From positions 1,687,468 to 1,751,467 of the forward strand of contig GG745332.1 in the NCBI GenBank assembly GCA_000151295.1: DNA of 64,000 bases. The letters are read 5' to 3'. The position numbers were made by a program, and so were the translations under genes. This DNA comes from Allomyces macrogynus ATCC 38327. Taxonomy: Eukaryota > Blastocladiomycota > Blastocladiomycetes > Blastocladiales > Blastocladiaceae. The notes beneath the pieces are model-generated. The model worked only from the letters and a program-made list of their open reading frames with translations, had not been told where the DNA came from and did no database searches. Positions 60,205 through 64,000 of the stretch are shown here, one piece after another (within the stretch, counting starts at the first letter, position 1; every line of letters begins with the position of its first letter).

Positions 60205-60900
60205 ATGAGTCCAGTTCCACCGGCACTATCGCCGCACATGCAACTTGTCAAAGTCCTGCGCGTTTTGCTAGCGCTGTATTTCGGCAAGTGGATCAAACGA
60301 CCAAGGAGCGACGAGGACGATGACGACGCATCGATGCTCTTCGACGTGACGAACCATCTGGCCGACGAGTGCTTCGACTATGCCGGCCAGATGGGCGTGC
60401 CGGAATCGACGCTCTACGCGGTAGTGCACCCGGTGCTGTGCGACTGGGACGTGATTACGCCCGACGACGCCGCCGCGCAGTTGGCCGTACAGCTGCTCGC
60501 CGACGACCTGGCCGAGGCATTACCGGACCTCGGCGCGTTTCTCGCCTTGCACGGCGACCCGGACGAGGGCAGTGACGACGAGGACGATGACGAGAAGGAG
60601 GGCGAGCCTGGCACGTGTGAGCTGTGTACGCGCGGCCCGATGCGGCTGTCGTTCCACCACCTGATCCCCAAGAAAGTGCACAAGAAGATGTTCAAGCGCG
60701 GGCTCTACAGCAAGGAGGAGATGCACACGCGCGGCGCGATGCTGTGCCGGCAGTGCCACTCGGCGGTGCACCGCTTCTTTGACCACGAGACGCTCGCGAT
60801 GCAGTACGCGACGGTGGCCGACTTGCTCGGCGCCGAGGAGGTGCAGCGGTGGGTCGCGTTCCAGAGCAAGCAGAAGATCCGGCAGCGGGCGTTGAGGTGA
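60205..60900 (+). CDS. HNH-motif zinc-finger-like protein of a conserved fungal-type family
   Basis: Single exon, 231 aa from ATG 60205 (MSPVPPALSPHMQL). The C-terminal part has CELCTRG, then LSFHHLIPKKVHKKMFKRG, MHTRGAMLCRQCHSAVHRFF and WVAFQSKQK. Two CxxC pairs, an HH and a later CHSAVH make an HNH-type beta-beta-alpha metal fold. The same arrangement occurs in widespread, mostly uncharacterised eukaryotic proteins, so conservation is high but function is unknown; nuclease activity should not be assumed. An acidic spacer (DDEDDDEKEGE) precedes it. The N-terminal half is helical without known domain. Confidence 0.8.
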   Translation: MSPVPPALSPHMQLVKVLRVLLALYFGKWIKRPRSDEDDDDASMLFDVTNHLADECFDYAGQMGVPESTLYAVVHPVLCDWDVITPDDAAAQLAVQLLADDLAEALPDLGAFLALHGDPDEGSDDEDDDEKEGEPGTCELCTRGPMRLSFHHLIPKKVHKKMFKRGLYSKEEMHTRGAMLCRQCHSAVHRFFDHETLAMQYATVADLLGAEEVQRWVAFQSKQKIRQRALR

Positions 60901-61323
60901 TGGTGTGTCGCGTGAAGTGGAGCGAAGCGAAGAGGAGCGCAGTGCGAAAATTGTGAGAGAATACAGGAGATCAAATCGTCGACTGAGTCACCGCGGTTGC
61001 GCTGACGTAAAGATGGCTGCAGGGAGCTGCAGGGAGCCGAGTCGCGTGGGCGCACGCGACCCGCGGCCCTCCCTTTTCCTTCTTGTCGTGCGCCTCGTCA
61101 GCCCTGCAGCGTCACTGCCGCACCGCAGCTTCACCACCGCGTCGACCGACGACGACGAGTGCGAGCACCGATCTCCGCAGTGGAGCCCTCCTGCCGTCCA
61201 GCAACCCGCCGCACTCTGCATCTGCACGCCCGTGTCAGATCCCTGCCGCTGCTGCCCGCTCGCGCTCGCGCTCGCGCTCCTGGCCTCCCTTCCTCCGCAC
61301 CCCCATCCGCCCCGCTCGCCGTC
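60901..61323. other. Intergenic region upstream of importin alpha
   Basis: About 420 bp, becoming C/T-rich with repeated CGCTCG units near 61258-61283. It is likely the importin alpha promoter and 5' leader. Confidence 0.5.
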
Positions 61324-63131
61324 ATGAAGCCCTCCGCCTCGACCGACCGTGCCGCGCAGTACAAGAACCGCGGCGCCTTCCGCCCCGAGGAGCTGCGCCG
61401 CCGCCGTGACGACCAGGTCGTGTCGCTGCGCCGTAAGCAGCGCGATGAGAACCTCGCCAAGCGCCGCAACCTCAACTTTGACAACGACGAGAGCGACCTC
61501 GACGACGAGGACGACGCCGCCGGCCTCAACGAGCCGGTACGTTTCTCGTTTGAGCTGCCGCTCGTATGGCCTGCTCGGCCTGCTTGCTCGCGTGCGTGAA
61601 CCGTGTCCTCACCCTTGCGCGCCTGTCATCCGCCTTTCAACCACAGATTGCTGAGCAGCTGCAGTCGCTCACCGCCGCCGTCTTCTCGGACAATACTGAG
61701 AAGCAAACCGAGGCCACGACGCACTTCCGCCGCCTGCTGTCGCGCGGTACGCCTTATGTTTCCTCTTGTCTGGACGGCCGTAATCCATCAACGCTCCCGA
61801 TTGCTGACTTCTCGACGCGCCCCGTCAATCCAACATCCCTAGAGCGCAACCCGCCGATTGCCGAGACAATCGCGTGCGGCGTCGTGCCGCGCTTTGTCGA
61901 GTTCCTTCGCAACGCGTCGGCACCGCTGCTGCAATTCGAGGCCGCGTGGGCACTGACGAACATTGCGAGCGGCTCGTCGGAGCAGACGCAGGAGGTGATC
62001 AACCACGGCGCGATCCCCATCTTCATCGAGCTGCTGTCGTCGCCTGTCTCGGACGTGCGCGAGCAGTGCGTGTGGGCGCTCGGCAACATTGCTGGCGACA
62101 GCCCGGACCTGCGCAACTTGGTCCTCGCCCAGGGCATTCTTCCGCCGCTGCTCGGCCTGCTCAACGAGAACATCACCAAGATCACGCTGCTGCGCAACGC
62201 GACGTGGTGCCTGTCGAACCTGTGCCGCGGCAAGAACCCGTCGCCCGACTGGGAGGCCATCAAGCCGGCTCTGCCCACACTCGCTAAGCTGCTCTACTCG
62301 TCCGACGAGGAGGTGCTCACCGACGCGACGTGGGCCATTTCGTACCTGTCGGATGGGTCAAACATCAAGATCCAGGCCGTGATCGACACGGGCGTGTGCC
62401 GCCGCCTCGTCGACCTGCTCTCGCACCCGTCGACGTCGGTGCAGACGCCGGCGCTGCGCGCGGTCGGCAACATTGTCACGGGCGACGACTACCAGACGCA
62501 GGTCATGCTCAACTGCAACGTGCTGCAGGCGCTCAACCTGCTGCTCTACTCGCAGCGCGAGGCACTGCGCAAGGAGGCGTGCTGGACGATCTCGAACATC
62601 ACGGCCGGCACCGCGCAGCAAGTGCAGACGGTGATCGACGCCAACCTGATCCCGCCGCTCGTGCACATTCTCGGCACGGGCGACTTCAAGACCAAGAAGG
62701 AGGCGTGCTGGGCCATCTCGAATGCCACGTCGAACGGGCTCGACAACCCGGCGCAGATCCAATACCTAGTCGCACACGGCGTCATCAAGCCGCTCTGCGA
62801 CCTGCTCGCGTGCATGGACAACAAGATCATTCACGTCGCACTCGACGCGCTCGAGAACGTTCTTAAGGTCGGCGCAATGATCGCGCAGGGCGACGCCAAC
62901 GCCAACGCGTTTGCGCTCGCCGTCGAGGAGTGCGGCGGCACCGACAAGCTCTACGCGCTGCAGGACCACGAGAACACGGAGATCTACAACAAGTCCTACC
63001 GCATGATCGAGACCTACTTTGACCATGACGACGAGGACGCCGACGCGCCCGCGGCCCAGGTCGACTCGACGGGCCAATTCACGTTCAGCTCCGACATGTC
63101 GGGACCGACGCAGCAGTTCCACTTTGGCTAA
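61324..63131 (+). CDS. Importin subunit alpha (karyopherin alpha, SRP1)
   Basis: Adaptor that binds classical nuclear localisation signals and importin beta. Exons 61324-61536, 61647-61746 and 61843-63131 give 533 aa. The N-terminal importin-beta-binding domain is basic ([20 protein letters not shown] and LAKRRNL). Ten armadillo repeats follow with the NLS-binding Trp/Asn arrays, for example [69 protein letters not shown] and [15 protein letters not shown]. The acidic C-terminus binds the export factor CAS. All intron phases agree. Confidence 0.97.
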
Positions 63132-63650
63132 GTGTTTTATCATATCGGCGTGGGTAGTGTGCTTGTACCCCTTCCATGCCAAGCCGTGGCCCGCGCGCGC
63201 GCGCATGGCGGCGTTGTTGTGCTCGTTGGCGGGTCACGTTCTCGCATCCTTTTTTTTTTCTTTTTCGGTTAATCTTTTCTCAACTCTGCGTCTTCTTGTT
63301 TCGCTTTCGTTGGTCGTCGCTTTTTCTTTCGGGTTGTTGTGGTCATGCATTTCATTTACCTCCTTTTGGGTCTTTGTCATTTGTTGAGTGTGGACTTATC
63401 TCTTTTGTTTGCCTTCAGCCATTTCAATGTATGCGCACGCGTTCTTTGAGCACATCGCGAGCACTCGCGAGCTCCGGCAGCGCCAGGACGTGCGAAGCGC
63501 GACCAAATACGGCCGCGGCACGAAGCCAGGAAATTGCGTGCGGCCGTCACCCAAAACACAATTGATCAACACATGCGTCACAACGCTGTGCGAGCCCAAC
63601 CAAATCGGTTCTTACACACTCATTTTGTTAAGAGCACGCCCACAACCGGT
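63132..63650. other. Convergent 3' flanks
   Basis: About 520 bp between importin alpha (plus) and the last, minus-strand gene. It is T-rich after 63240, fitting a 3' untranslated region. No gene recognised. Confidence 0.5.
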
Positions 63651-63980
63651 TTATTGTTCCCCACCACGGCACCTTTCCAAGACCATGAGCAATGGGCCAC
63701 GGTAGACGAGCATCGTCGTCGCATCGCGGCCAAGAAACATCAAGTCGCCATACGGCAGCATGCGAAACACGTCCGGATCAAACTCATCTTCTGGATCGAA
63801 GTCCGACTCGTCGGCGCCGTCGCCCATGGGCGGCGGCGGCGGTACTGCGTCGTCGGTTCCCGCAGAACCGCTTTCTTCTGCTTCCCCTGCAGCAGCAGCA
63901 GCCGCATCTGGCGCGGCCTCATCCGCCGCAGGTTCGGCGTCGCCTGCCTGGATCGTAAACGTCGGCACGTCCACGGACAT
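63651..63980 (-). CDS. Uncharacterised acidic protein, possibly cut by the window edge
   Basis: Open frame from MSVDVPTFTIQAG (ATG 63980) to the stop at 63651, 109 aa. It is Ala/Glu/Asp-rich with a polyproline stretch, then DPEDEFDPDVFRMLPYGDLM and FLGRDATTMLVYRGPLLMVL. The frame remains open beyond the Met to the window end, so this may be an internal exon. No family is recognised. Confidence 0.45.
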   Translation of the reverse strand: MSVDVPTFTIQAGDAEPAADEAAPDAAAAAAGEAEESGSAGTDDAVPPPPPMGDGADESDFDPEDEFDPDVFRMLPYGDLMFLGRDATTMLVYRGPLLMVLERCRGGEQ

Positions 63981-64000
63981 AACCGTCGCCGTCGTCGACG

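Overview
This window is nuclear DNA from a eukaryote with a compact, GC-rich genome. It carries about 31 protein genes on both strands. Most are split by short introns, typically 40-110 nt, with donors of the GTACGT, GTGCGT or GTATGT kind and AG acceptors. Three features suggest an early-diverging, zoospore-forming fungus, with a Blastocladiomycota- or chytrid-like lineage as the best guess: an Atg15 autophagic lipase and other fungal-type genes, an SAS-4/CENPJ-type centriole protein that Dikarya lack, and a malonyl-CoA decarboxylase. This is inference from gene content; there is no marker rRNA here. I see no tRNA or rRNA gene, transposon, CRISPR array or virus.

Layout. 0.4-12.5 kb: EBP1/PA2G4 homologue (-), a disordered protein of unknown function (+), a secreted S1/P1 nuclease (+), two tandem paralogues of an unrecognised family, one intact and one broken (-), BAP31/Yet (+), Kish/TMEM167 (+) and the Elongator catalytic subunit Elp3 (+). 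12.7-24.1 kb, all on the minus strand: an 11-exon CLC chloride transporter with an altered gating motif, ribosomal protein uL4 (RPL4), and an ABCC-type ABC transporter. 24.8-33 kb: dolichyl-diphosphate phosphatase (+), malonyl-CoA decarboxylase (-), an EF-hand/CAP-Gly protein (-), eIF3m (+) and a neuferricin-like cytochrome b5 protein (-). 33-46 kb: SAS-4/CENPJ (-), an unknown small protein (-), succinyl-CoA ligase alpha (-), protein phosphatase inhibitor 2 (+), eIF2B beta (-) and RhoGDI (-). 46-64 kb: Serinc (+), DENND6 (+), Atg15 (-), a bZIP factor (+), pyruvate dehydrogenase E2 (+), an HNH-motif protein (+), importin alpha (+), and a gene that may run off the right end (-).

The genes are ordinary housekeeping functions: translation (eIF3m, eIF2B beta, uL4, Elp3), membrane traffic (BAP31, Kish, DENND6, RhoGDI, Serinc), mitochondrial carbon metabolism (SUCLG1, PDH-E2, MCD) and transport. 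They do not form an operon-like system. Most gene models were checked by summing exon lengths into one continuous frame. Four or five genes fit only if a base is missing or extra, several times inside a homopolymer run, so assembly indels are likely and matter when reading any 'frameshift' here. I found no convincing new multi-gene system. The most interesting items are single genes: the EF-hand/CAP-Gly architecture, the CLC with GYDGP in place of GKEGP, the phosphatase inhibitor 2 with a long Trp/Arg tail, and the unknown tandem paralogues.
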